A stretch of 39,136 nt of DNA, taken from the NCBI GenBank assembly GCA_050117315.1, contig JASFMY010000051.1:1-39136 (forward strand). Reading direction: 5' to 3'. The notes beneath the pieces are model-generated. The model saw nothing but the letters and a program-made list of their open reading frames with translations, was not told where the DNA came from and ran no database searches. A program made the translations under genes and the position numbers. The DNA is from JANQIV01 sp050117315 (GTDB lineage: Bacteria; Bacteroidota; Ignavibacteria; Ignavibacteriales; Melioribacteraceae). Each line of letters opens with the position of its first letter. The first letter of the stretch is position 1. Below are positions 1-7,886 of this stretch, one piece after another.

Positions 1-73
1 GCAAAGATTATCATTTAAATAATTTTGTTATTTTTTATATTTATTGCATCATTATTCATTTATGAGGTTAAAA

Positions 74-823
74 ATGAAAAACAAATATGTGATATTATTT
101 CTTTTCTTAAATTTACTTATTGTCTTGGAAAAAATACATGCCGACTTTCCTTCGGATTCATTGTCAATTCTCTATAGTAAAGCTATCCAGGATGCAAAAA
201 ATCCTGAACCTGATGAAATTTACGACAACCTTCTGGTAATAATTGGAAATCCTAATTTAATTGATACTCTTATTAATGGTGAAAAATACATACTTACGGT
301 AAGCTGGAAATCCGCTTCCACTGCTGCGCTTTACCCTGATTCCGGGATAATGAATACAAAAAAATGGCCGATATGGATTTCAGTTGTTCCTGAAGTTCAA
401 AATAAATGCAAAGAATATTTTGAAAAACTTACTAACCCGAATTTACGCATAAGACAATTACTTGGTTTACAGCCGGATGCTCAGTATGATTATTTTGTAG
501 AATTCTGGGTTAAACCTGCCGATCTATTCAGACCATGCCCCGATAACGAAACCTCGGATTCAAAGTGCGGTTTGAATTTGCCTCCCAACGTAACAAATGA
601 ATATAGAAGATGGTTTAATGATCTGAGAGCCGTGCAGTATGTTGATTGTTATGACACAACTTATAAACAGCTTGGATGGCCCTGGACACAGCTAGGGTAC
701 ACTTATGACTGGAATTCCGGTAACACATCAAATGTGGGTGTAAGCGAGTTTGTTATTCCCGGGAATAAAAATATCTACGTTAGAAGGAAATATAAAACTG
801 AGGAGTATTGTTCAAAAAATTAA
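74..823 (+). CDS. Exported protein of unknown function
   Basis: I do not recognise the family. The start at 74 is preferred over the in-frame ATGs at 44 and 62 because it has a GAGG six bases upstream and begins directly with a signal peptide: MKNK, then a hydrophobic stretch (about residues 5-18), then a likely cleavage near HADFPSD. The mature part (about 225 residues) is soluble, rich in Asp, Asn, Tyr and Trp, and has several cysteines (for example in FRPCPDNE, DSKCGLN and the C-terminal EEYCSKN), suggesting disulfides in an extracytoplasmic protein. There is no sorting domain and no lipobox. It stands alone, with about 170 bases without a gene before the next start. Confidence is high that it is coding, none on function. 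Confidence 0.7.
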   Translation: MKNKYVILFLFLNLLIVLEKIHADFPSDSLSILYSKAIQDAKNPEPDEIYDNLLVIIGNPNLIDTLINGEKYILTVSWKSASTAALYPDSGIMNTKKWPIWISVVPEVQNKCKEYFEKLTNPNLRIRQLLGLQPDAQYDYFVEFWVKPADLFRPCPDNETSDSKCGLNLPPNVTNEYRRWFNDLRAVQYVDCYDTTYKQLGWPWTQLGYTYDWNSGNTSNVGVSEFVIPGNKNIYVRRKYKTEEYCSKN

Positions 824-993
824 ATTTACTTTTTAAAAGACCGGCTGTTGCAATTTGATTATTTCTAAAATAGCAGATGTCTGTTTATTATAAAAACAAT
901 AAAATATTCCCTAATTATTTGTATGAATAAATCCGTGCATTGTTGTTATATTTACTTATTCAAAAAAAATCAATAAGAACACAGTTAAACTAC

Positions 994-1587
994 ATGAAAG
1001 ATCTCTGGGATGAAAGATACGGCGGTGAGGAATATATCTACGGTACCACTCCTAATGACTTCTTAAAGAGCAATTTAGAAATTTTACCAAAAGGAAAAGT
1101 TTTGTGTTTAGCAGACGGCGAAGGAAGAAATTCTGTATTTCTTGCAAAAAACGGATTTGACGTAACCTCTGTCGACTATTCAAAAAAAGGTATTGAAAAA
1201 GCAAAAAAACTTGCTGATAAAAACAATGTAGAAATAGAATTTATTCATAAGGATTTATTGCATTTTGAGATAGAAGAATCATACTGGAACGGGATTATTT
1301 CCATATTTTGTCATCTACCGCCGGATATAAGAAAAGTGACACACCAACGGTCTAAAAACGGTTTGCAAAAAGAAGGCATTTTTTTACTTGAAGCCTATTC
1401 AAAGGAACAGTTGGCCTATAAAACAGGCGGACCTAAAAACGAAGAAATGCTTTACTCAAAAGATGTAATTGAAGAAGATTTTTCGGGGCTTCAAATCATA
1501 ATGTCAAAAAAAATTGAAAGAAATATTAATGAAAGTGATATACACAACGGACTATCATCCGTAATTCAATTTATAGCAAAAAAATAA
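994..1587 (+). CDS. SAM-dependent class I methyltransferase (TehB/thiopurine-methyltransferase-like)
   Basis: This is a 197-residue cytoplasmic methyltransferase. The N-terminal WDERYGG motif (residues 5-11) followed by EEYIYGTTPNDFL is typical of a family of small methyltransferases related to TehB and thiopurine methyltransferase. Motif I is VLCLADGEGRN (about residues 36-46), which binds S-adenosylmethionine, and the acidic end of the second strand is in VTSVDYS (about 56-62). The reading frame is open upstream to a TTG at 940, but the family starts at MKDLWDERY, so I choose the ATG at 994. No clear ribosome binding site is seen, as often in this phylum. The substrate cannot be told from sequence; tellurite, thiols or other small electrophiles are family possibilities. 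Confidence 0.82.
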   Translation: MKDLWDERYGGEEYIYGTTPNDFLKSNLEILPKGKVLCLADGEGRNSVFLAKNGFDVTSVDYSKKGIEKAKKLADKNNVEIEFIHKDLLHFEIEESYWNGIISIFCHLPPDIRKVTHQRSKNGLQKEGIFLLEAYSKEQLAYKTGGPKNEEMLYSKDVIEEDFSGLQIIMSKKIERNINESDIHNGLSSVIQFIAKK

Positions 1588-1646
1588 TTTTCATTGTTTA
1601 TATTATTAATCAGACTTTTGTTCAATTAATTTAATATATATTTAAT

Positions 1647-2009
1647 ATGAGCAACGAACTCCAGCAAATTGTTTTCTTAATTACGGCATTAATAATCTTT
1701 GGTGAGGCTTTGGCATTGTTCGTTGGAATGGAATTTTTCAGTGAAACAAAAGTATGGCTTAATACTAAAAATAATGTTTTGCTTCTCCTGGATATTCTAG
1801 TCGGGTTTACGTTCCTATTTGTTTTTATTTATATAAAGGAGTGTCTGGACTCGAACTTATTAATATTATTGACAGTAGTTTCTCTTGCTGCCCATGCTTT
1901 TAGGGAAGTTGAATATTTTACCAATACTGAAAACAAATTTTGTTTTAACCTACCCTTACTGGTTATTAATTCGGTAAAAATTATTGGACTAATTTTTTAT
2001 TTTTTGTAA
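1647..2009 (+). CDS. Small integral membrane protein, unknown function
   Basis: This 120-residue protein has four predicted membrane segments (about residues 8-28, 42-64, 70-86 and 100-119) with short loops. The charged loop around HAFREVEYFTNTENK lies between segments three and four. I do not recognise the family. It ends four bases before the next gene (2013) and on the same strand, so the two are probably cotranscribed. There is no Shine-Dalgarno sequence before the ATG, only AT-rich DNA. Confidence 0.6.
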   Translation: MSNELQQIVFLITALIIFGEALALFVGMEFFSETKVWLNTKNNVLLLLDILVGFTFLFVFIYIKECLDSNLLILLTVVSLAAHAFREVEYFTNTENKFCFNLPLLVINSVKIIGLIFYFL

Positions 2010-2012
2010 TAA

Positions 2013-2942
2013 ATGCAAATTCCATCAAAAATTATTAAATGGCTTTTGGACAGCGACCCTTCCATTAAGTGGCAGGTTCAAAAAGACCTTTTAAATTCAC
2101 ATAAATTAGAGTACAAAAAAACAAGAGAACAAATTTCTAAAAAAGGCTGGGGAGCCGAGCTCCTTTCTTATCAAGATGAAGACGGCAAGTGGAATGGCGG
2201 TTTGTATGGCCGTAAATGGATATCTACAACTTACACAATGCTGCAGTTAAGGAGGTTGGGGTTATCTCCCAAAAACCTTCAGGCTAAAAAAGCCTGTAAA
2301 ATATTACTGGAAAAAGGATTTTACAGCGACAACGGAATAAATTATTTCAAATCATTGGATCACAGTGAAACTTGTGTTACCGGGATGATATTATCACTTC
2401 TCTCCTATTTCAATTATGAGGATGAACGATTAGAGAAAATTGCGGGATTTCTTATTAGCCAACAGATGAAAGACGGAGGTTGGAATTGTGAGTCTTTTAA
2501 TGGAGCAACTCATAGTTCATTTCACACTACTATCAGTGTACTGGAAGGATTGAGAGAATTTGAAAAATTTAATGCTTCGTTTTCATCGGAAATAGGAAAA
2601 TGTTACAAGAAAGCTCTGGAATTTTTATATCAGCACAAATTATATAAGTCCCATAGAACAAACAAAATTGTTGATGAAAAAATGACAAGATTCTCTTTCC
2701 CGCCGAGATGGCGATATGATGTGATGAGGGCACTTGATTTTTTACAGGAAATTGATGCAGAATATGACGAAAGAATTAGCGATGCGATTGAGCTGTTAAT
2801 TAAAAAACAAAATAAAGACGGGACATGGAATTTACAGCAAAAATATTCCGGTTTAGTTTGGTTTGATATGGAAAAACCCGGCAAACCAAGCAAATGGAAT
2901 ACACTTCGCGGCTGGCGAATTTTAAAATGGTATCACGGCTAA
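2013..2942 (+). CDS. Terpene-cyclase/prenyltransferase-fold (alpha-alpha toroid) protein
   Basis: This is a 309-residue protein with the repeat signature of squalene-cyclase and prenyltransferase-like alpha/alpha toroids: DEDGKWNGG (about residues 55-63), QMKDGGWNCE (about 151-160) and NKDGTWN (about 267-273), each a QW-like motif between paired helices. It lacks the DxDD catalytic motif of squalene-hopene cyclases and is half their length, so I expect a fold relative rather than a cyclase. Database neighbours of this kind are usually annotated as hypothetical or prenyltransferase-like. It has no signal peptide. It follows the small membrane protein by three bases, which suggests translational coupling. 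The substrate is unknown. Confidence 0.68.
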   Translation: MQIPSKIIKWLLDSDPSIKWQVQKDLLNSHKLEYKKTREQISKKGWGAELLSYQDEDGKWNGGLYGRKWISTTYTMLQLRRLGLSPKNLQAKKACKILLEKGFYSDNGINYFKSLDHSETCVTGMILSLLSYFNYEDERLEKIAGFLISQQMKDGGWNCESFNGATHSSFHTTISVLEGLREFEKFNASFSSEIGKCYKKALEFLYQHKLYKSHRTNKIVDEKMTRFSFPPRWRYDVMRALDFLQEIDAEYDERISDAIELLIKKQNKDGTWNLQQKYSGLVWFDMEKPGKPSKWNTLRGWRILKWYHG

Positions 2943-3068
2943 ATCACCATATATCACAATTCAATCTTTTATAACATTTTCATTCTTGAATTAGGTACAT
3001 CACATCTTCAATAAATTATTTATATTAAATATATAAAGCATATTTAATTAATTTCACAGGAGGACAAA

Positions 3069-3877
3069 ATGGATGAAATAATAATTCAGCTTAAATCTTA
3101 TGTTACTTCATACGGGGTAAATATTCTTATTGCATTATTAATTCTTATAATAGGACTATGGGCTGCCAAACTAATAACAAATTTTATTAAGAAAATTTTG
3201 AGCAAAAGAAATGTTGACGAAACATTAAATAAATTTGTTGGAAGTTTAACAAAAACAATCTTAATAACATTTGTTGTAATTGCTGCTGTAAATAAACTCG
3301 GTATTGAAACAACATCTTTTGTAGCGGTTTTGGGTGCTGCCGTGTTTGCAATCGGTTTTGCATTGCAGGGATCGCTGTCTAACTTTGCTGCCGGGGTAAT
3401 GTTAATAATTTTCAGACCTGTTAAGGTCGGTGACTTTATTGAAGCAGGCGGAGCATCGGGAAGTGTTAACGAGATAGGCATTTTTTCTTCCATATTAACA
3501 ACACCTGATAATAAAGTGATCTATGTCCCAAATTCGAAAATCATCTCCGATAATATTGTAAATTATTCAGCTAAGGATACCAGAAGGGTTGATATGATTT
3601 TTGGTATAAGTTACACAGATGATATAGATAAAGCTAAATCCATCATTAAAAGTATTTTAGATAATAATGATAAAGTCATGAAAGAACCTGCACCGTTACT
3701 AGTTCTTTCGGAATTAGCGGAAGTAGTGTTAACTTTAAAGTTGCACCATGGGTAAAATCCTTAGATTACTGGGCTGTGTATTTCGAAACACATGAACAGG
3801 TCAAAAAGAAATTTGATGAAAACAATATTTCTATTCCTTTCCCGCAAACAGATGTACATTTATTCAAAAATAATTAA
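3069..3877 (+). pseudogene. MscS-family small-conductance mechanosensitive channel, one-base frameshift
   Basis: The start has a perfect AGGAGG-like site (CACAGGAGGACAAA). Three membrane segments lie in residues 15-110, the last being the pore helix with GAAVFAIGFALQGSLSNFAAG, followed by the beta domain with FRPVKVGDFIEAGG and NKVIYVPNSKI, all hallmarks of MscS. The frame ends at 3755 after ELAEVVLTLKLHHG. Reading one base out of phase from about 3722 continues as SSVNFKVAPWVKSLDYW and on to a stop at 3875-3877, exactly the expected MscS C-terminus. Restoring one A in the GAAGT at 3720-3724 joins the two parts into about 270 residues, the normal family length. It is either a real truncation that removes the end of the cytoplasmic cage, or a sequencing indel. 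Confidence 0.85.
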
Positions 3878-3929
3878 GCACTAATCATCTTATTTCTAAT
3901 CGGATTTATATAAATTTTTATTTTTCTCC

Positions 3930-3958
3930 TTGACAACAATTGTTTTTTGTTTTATGTT
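3930..3958 (+). promoter_or_regulatory. Candidate promoter before the small ORF and met leader
   Basis: TTGACA at 3930-3935 and TATGTT at 3953-3958 are separated by 17 bases. The sequence fits a sigma-70-type promoter and also resembles the Bacteroidota -7 element TAnnTTTG. It would drive the structured small ORF at 3985 and, by read-through of the terminator at 4084, possibly the metYX leader. This is a consensus match only. Confidence 0.4.
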
Positions 3959-3984
3959 TATCGTCAATTAAAATAATAGTAAAA

Positions 3985-4056
3985 ATGAAAAGAGATTACC
4001 TAAATAATATTGAAGAACTGATGTACATGTGTAGTTTACAATACACATGGGGCTAA
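3985..4056 (+). other. 23-codon small ORF in a structured transcript
   Basis: The ORF starts MKRDYLNNIEEL and ends YTWG, and contains two internal Met, one Cys and one Trp. It is embedded in RNA structure: GAGATTA at 3992-3998 can pair with TAATCTC at about 4059-4065, and CATGTGTA at 4026-4033 with TACACATG at 4042-4049 around an eight-base loop. A promoter-like sequence lies 27 bases upstream and a strong terminator starts 28 bases downstream. It could be a leader peptide, a small protein, or a non-coding RNA or riboswitch whose ORF is accidental. No homologue is recognised. Confidence 0.35.
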
Positions 4057-4083
4057 GATAATCTCAAAAAATAAAAATTATTG

Positions 4084-4116
4084 AAAGCCCTTCAGCCTAA
4101 GAAGGGCTTTTGTTTA
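4084..4116 (+). terminator. Rho-independent terminator
   Basis: AAAGCCCTTC (4084-4093) and GAAGGGCTTT (4101-4110) form a perfect 10 bp stem with a seven-base loop, followed by TTGTTT. It closes the short transcription unit that starts near 3960, immediately before the SAM riboswitch. Confidence 0.8.
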
Positions 4117-4140
4117 ATAAAACGGTCTTTGAAATAATAG

Positions 4141-4304
4141 CTTATCAAGAAAGGTGGAGGGATCAGGCCCTGTGAAGCCTTAGCAACCGTCCTTTTGGAA
4201 AGGTGCTAAATCCTGCCCTGCATTTATGCCGGGGAAAGATGAGAGACATTTGAAACTCTTCTTAACTCCCGGACGGCACGGGTAATTAAGAAGAGTTTTT
4301 TTTT
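4141..4304 (+). promoter_or_regulatory. SAM-I (S-box) riboswitch with terminator, controlling metY-metX
   Basis: The aptamer opens with the classic CTTATCAAGAAAGGTGGAGG (4141-4160). It continues with a GGCCCTGTGAAGCC segment and TAGCAACC, then a variable P3 arm, GGTGCTAAATCC, a P4 arm (CCCTGCATTTATGCCGGGG), and closes with AAAGATGAGAG, whose GATGAG pairs with CTTATC to form P1. The expression platform is an intrinsic terminator: AAACTCTTCTTAA (4253-4265) pairs with TTAAGAAGAGTTT (4286-4298), with a small CCCG/CGGG hairpin inside, then a run of T. Known S-box logic is that SAM binding stabilises P1 and lets the terminator form, switching methionine synthesis off. The GAGAG at the 3' side of P1 could pair with the CTCTT of the terminator arm when SAM is absent. 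Confidence 0.93.
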
Positions 4305-4347
4305 GCTTAAAAATAAATCATAAATATACCATAGGAGTAAAAATAAA

Positions 4348-5682
4348 ATGAGCAGCAATAATCAAAATAGTTATAGATTTGAAACGTTACAGTTACATGC
4401 CGGACACGAACCGGATGCTGCTACAAACTCACGAGCAGTGCCGATTTACCAAACATCATCTTATATCTTTAACGATGCAGAACATGCCGCTAATCTTTTT
4501 GATTTAAAAGAGTTCGGCAATATTTATACGAGAATACAGAACCCGACAACAGATGTATTTGAAAAAAGAATTGCAGCTCTTGAGGGTGGAGTTGCCGCCC
4601 TTGCAACTGCTTCGGGTCAGGCTGCTGAAACTTTAGCTATTACAACTATTGCTCAGGCAGGAGATAATATTGTTTCAACAAGTTTACTTTACGGCGGTAC
4701 TTATAACCTTTTAAAAGTTACACTTCCCCGCCTGGGAATAGAAACAAAATTTGTTAACGGCGACAGCCCGGATGATTTTGAAAGATTAATTGATAATAAA
4801 ACAAAAGCACTTTATATAGAAACAATCGGAAATCCTAAATTAAATGTTCCCGATTTTGAAGCTCTTTCAGACTTAGCTCACCGTTACGGAATTCCTTTAA
4901 TCGTAGATAACACTTTCGGAGCTGGCGGCGCATTGGCAAGACCATTCGATCACGGGGCTGACATTATTATTTCTTCGGCAACAAAATGGATTGGCGGACA
5001 CGGCACATCTATCGGCGGAGTAATAGTCGACTCCGGTAAATTTGATTGGGGCAACGGCAACTTCCCTACTTTTACAGAGCCTTCACCCGGCTATCACGGT
5101 TTAAATTTCTGGGAAGTTTTCGGTAAAGATTCTCCGTTTGGCAATATTGCATTCATCACAAGAGCAAGAGTTGAAGGCCTTCGCGATCTTGGCCCGGCTT
5201 TAAGCCCGTTTAATTCATTCCTCTTTATTCAAGGTTTGGAAACCCTATCACTAAGGGTAGAACGCCATAGTGAGAATGCATTAAAACTTGCAAACTGGCT
5301 TGAACAGGACAATAGAGTTTTATGGGTTCTTTACCCAGGACTTGAATCACATCCTTATCATAACAACGCTAAAAAATATTTAAGAAATAACATGTTCGGC
5401 TCAATGCTTTCTTTCGGAATAAAAGGCGGATTGGAAGCCGGAAAGAAATTTATAAATAATGTTGAGCTTGCAAGTTTGCTGGCAAACGTGGGAGATGCCA
5501 AGACACTTGTTATTCATCCTTCGTCAACAACACATCAGCAGCTAAGTGTTGAAGAACAAAAAGCATCCGGCGTTACCACGGATATGATTCGTGTTTCAGT
5601 AGGTATAGAACACATAGATGATATAATTAATGACTTTGACAATGCGTTAAAAATTGCTGTTGAAAACAAAATAACTGTTTAA
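4348..5682 (+). CDS. metY: O-acetylhomoserine sulfhydrylase (aminocarboxypropyltransferase)
   Basis: This PLP enzyme makes homocysteine from O-acetylhomoserine and sulfide. The 444-residue length fits MetY and is longer than cystathionine synthases, with the characteristic N-terminus FETLQLHAGHEPD (about residues 11-23). Phosphate-binding residues are in ASGQAAE (about 88-94), and the Schiff-base lysine is K213 in SSATKWIGGHG. The MetY-type insertion GYHGLNFWEVFG follows. A GGAG lies about 12 bases before the ATG. The gene sits directly behind the SAM-I riboswitch and 25 bases before metX, so both are expected to be repressed when SAM is abundant. The organism should therefore use direct sulfhydrylation rather than transsulfuration. 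Confidence 0.95.
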   Translation: MSSNNQNSYRFETLQLHAGHEPDAATNSRAVPIYQTSSYIFNDAEHAANLFDLKEFGNIYTRIQNPTTDVFEKRIAALEGGVAALATASGQAAETLAITTIAQAGDNIVSTSLLYGGTYNLLKVTLPRLGIETKFVNGDSPDDFERLIDNKTKALYIETIGNPKLNVPDFEALSDLAHRYGIPLIVDNTFGAGGALARPFDHGADIIISSATKWIGGHGTSIGGVIVDSGKFDWGNGNFPTFTEPSPGYHGLNFWEVFGKDSPFGNIAFITRARVEGLRDLGPALSPFNSFLFIQGLETLSLRVERHSENALKLANWLEQDNRVLWVLYPGLESHPYHNNAKKYLRNNMFGSMLSFGIKGGLEAGKKFINNVELASLLANVGDAKTLVIHPSSTTHQQLSVEEQKASGVTTDMIRVSVGIEHIDDIINDFDNALKIAVENKITV

Positions 5683-5707
5683 TTAAAATTATGAATGAGA
5701 TAATATT

Positions 5708-6859
5708 ATGTTTGTAGACACAAGCAATTATATTAAATCAAAAACGAACTTCGTTGAGTTTTTCAATGAAGTTCAACCTTTTGAATTTGAGTCAGGTGAT
5801 AAGTTAAATAATATTAGAGTAGCTTATCAAACATATGGCGAATTAAATGAAGCGGGAGATAATGCCGTTTTAATTTGCCATGCGTTAACCGGCAACGCAC
5901 ATGCTGCGGGTATTTTATCCGACTTTGAGTTTGATTCACATTCAAACCCGGACTACTTAAAAAAGTATTCCATTATGTTTAGAAACAAGGAAGGCTGGTG
6001 GGATAATATCATTGGCCCGGGTAAAGCAATAAATACGGATAAATATTTTGTGATTTGTTCCAATATACTTGGAAGCTGTTACGGAACTTCGGGCCCTACT
6101 TCTTTATACGATAATTACAACTCGTTTCAAAATGATTTCCCGAAAGTGACCGTAAGAGATATGGTCAAAATCCAAAAAAAGCTTATCGATTATCTGAAGA
6201 TAAAAAGGTTAAAAACCATTATTGGAGGTTCACTCGGCGGAATGCAGGTTTTAGAATGGCCTCTTCTCTATCCGGAAGTTGTTGATTCCATAATACCCAT
6301 AGCCACGAGTGCTAAACATTCTGCATGGGCAATGGCATTGAACCAAATTGCAAAAGAAGCGATATTAAATGATCCGAACTGGAATGGCGGTTTTTATAAC
6401 AACAAAACAATTAATGGCTTATCGCTTGCAAGAAAAGTTGCAATGATAAGTTATAGAAGTTTTGACTCGTTTGAAGAAAAGTTTTCAAGGGATAAGGTTA
6501 AGGTAGCAGACGGTATTCATTTAAATAAATTCCAGATAAATAACTATCTCGATTACCAGGGTGAAAAATTTATTAATAGGTTTGATGCTAATACTTATAT
6601 CCGGCTGGCAGATGCAATGGACAACCATGATATTACAAGAGGCCGTGATGATGTTGAAGTTGTTTTAAATAGTATTAAATGTAATACTCTCTCAATAGGT
6701 ATTTCTTCCGATGTACTATACCCTGTTGAAGAACAGCTAAGTATTGCAGGCAACATTCTAAACTGCGAATACAGGGAAATAAAATCAAACAAAGGGCATG
6801 ATGCTTTTTTAATTGAGTTTGACCAGCTCGGCAAGTTTATTAACGAATTTTTATATTGA
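5708..6859 (+). CDS. metX: Homoserine O-acetyltransferase
   Basis: This is an alpha/beta-hydrolase-fold acyltransferase that activates homoserine for MetY. The 383 residues match MetX. The catalytic triad is visible: Ser175 in GGSLGGMQ, Asp335 in SSDVLYP and His364 in KGHDAFL. An oxyanion-region segment, VLICHALTGNAHAAG, is at about 54-68, and CYGTSGPTSL at about 124-133. It is the second gene of the SAM-riboswitch operon, 25 bases after metY. Its homoserine substrate comes from the divergently placed thrA-asd genes in the same window. Acetyl rather than succinyl specificity is inferred from the MetX family. Confidence 0.95.
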   Translation: MFVDTSNYIKSKTNFVEFFNEVQPFEFESGDKLNNIRVAYQTYGELNEAGDNAVLICHALTGNAHAAGILSDFEFDSHSNPDYLKKYSIMFRNKEGWWDNIIGPGKAINTDKYFVICSNILGSCYGTSGPTSLYDNYNSFQNDFPKVTVRDMVKIQKKLIDYLKIKRLKTIIGGSLGGMQVLEWPLLYPEVVDSIIPIATSAKHSAWAMALNQIAKEAILNDPNWNGGFYNNKTINGLSLARKVAMISYRSFDSFEEKFSRDKVKVADGIHLNKFQINNYLDYQGEKFINRFDANTYIRLADAMDNHDITRGRDDVEVVLNSIKCNTLSIGISSDVLYPVEEQLSIAGNILNCEYREIKSNKGHDAFLIEFDQLGKFINEFLY

Positions 6860-6886
6860 GCCTTTAATAAATATTATTCGTGATTA

Positions 6887-7447
6887 ATGGCCGATATAAA
6901 AGAAAGCAAACTTGATTTCTGTAGGGTAAAAAAAATATTCGATAAAGGGTTCGGATTTTTATCAAGCCTTTATTCCAATGAACCTGTCTTTTTTCATTTC
7001 AACAATATCAAAAACGAAGATGCCAGAGAAAAGTTAAACAAAATGAAAAGAGGAGCAATAATTCTCTATTATACTTCAATAATTTTTAAAGGTAAGCGTA
7101 GAGTTTACAGAGTTTGGCTTGATGTAAAAGATATTGATAAAGAATTAATCCCGGACTTTATTGAAACTATTTTACTTGAATTGAATTACGGGATGTATAA
7201 TGTTTATGATTTGGCTCATGCATTGAAAGAGCTAAAAAATTACAACTATATTACTAAAGAAGTCTTTACAAAAATACTCAATAAGCATAAAGTAATTAAG
7301 AATCCTTACATAATTAAAGCAATACTAAATGATGACGATTTCCAGAGGTTTGAAAATTTTGAAAATCTTTGCGATAGTGTAGCAGACGGCAAAATTCAAA
7401 AACATGAATTTGACAAAGAGGTTTTGGGAAAAATTTTTCCCGGTTAA
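6887..7447 (+). CDS. Protein with N-terminal cold-shock-like (OB-fold) domain
   Basis: Residues about 10-70 read like a divergent cold-shock domain: FCRVKKIFDKGFGFLSS corresponds to the KGFGFI RNP-1 motif and PVFFHFNNI to the VFFHxS RNP-2 motif of CspA-type nucleic-acid binders. The remaining ~115 residues are helical, charged and unfamiliar. No zinc finger or nuclease motif is seen. It begins 27 bases after metX on the same strand, so it may be cotranscribed, although there is no Shine-Dalgarno. A role in single-stranded RNA or DNA binding is inferred from the motif only. Confidence 0.6.
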   Translation: MADIKESKLDFCRVKKIFDKGFGFLSSLYSNEPVFFHFNNIKNEDAREKLNKMKRGAIILYYTSIIFKGKRRVYRVWLDVKDIDKELIPDFIETILLELNYGMYNVYDLAHALKELKNYNYITKEVFTKILNKHKVIKNPYIIKAILNDDDFQRFENFENLCDSVADGKIQKHEFDKEVLGKIFPG

Positions 7448-7563
7448 CTTACCCCATGTTAATAAATTTGTCCCGAAAATAACATAAGTTTTTTCTGTGT
7501 TTTCTTTGATTGTAGCTTGTTTTCAAAGTTTCCATGTATTTGTGCTTGTTGACCCCGTAGAAA

Positions 7564-7872
7564 TTACAACTTATTATTTTCAAATTTAGGATTTTGTCTA
7601 TCAACTTGGGTTAATTTTATTTTGTACCAAAGAATAGTCAATGATAAAATTAATGTAACGGAATTAGTAACAATAATGGGAAAAGCATTTACCAAAATTC
7701 CATAGACAAGCCACATTAGTATTCCGGTATTCATCATTATAAACATCCATAAAGAAATATCTCCTGCCGATCTTGTTCTAACAACTTTTATTACCTGCGG
7801 CAAATAGGAACTTGTTGTAAGTATTCCAGCAAGTGTGCCTATAATATTGATTATAATTAGATTGTCATCCAT
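7564..7872 (-). CDS. SemiSWEET (MtN3/PQ-loop) small transporter
   Basis: Three predicted membrane helices make a single MtN3/saliva unit. The PQ-loop signature is SSYLPQVIKVVRTRSAGDIS in the first third, and LWMFIMMNTGILMWLVYG forms the next helix. Bacterial SemiSWEETs dimerise to carry sugars or other small solutes. The frame is open to a TTG at 7884, but the ATG at 7872 is preferred because AGAGA precedes it. It starts 15 bases after the thrC stop on the same strand, so it is the last gene of the threonine array. Its substrate is unknown; an amino-acid export role is only a guess from position. Confidence 0.85.
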   Translation of the reverse strand: MDDNLIIINIIGTLAGILTTSSYLPQVIKVVRTRSAGDISLWMFIMMNTGILMWLVYGILVNAFPIIVTNSVTLILSLTILWYKIKLTQVDRQNPKFENNKL

Positions 7873-7886
7873 ATTTTCTCTCAAGT

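Noticed and set aside
2630..2893. 87-codon - strand frame opposite the terpene-cyclase-fold gene
   Set aside because: Shadow of the + strand gene with no independent features.
3098..3493. 131-codon - strand frame opposite the MscS gene
   Set aside because: It is the antisense of a well-conserved channel gene.
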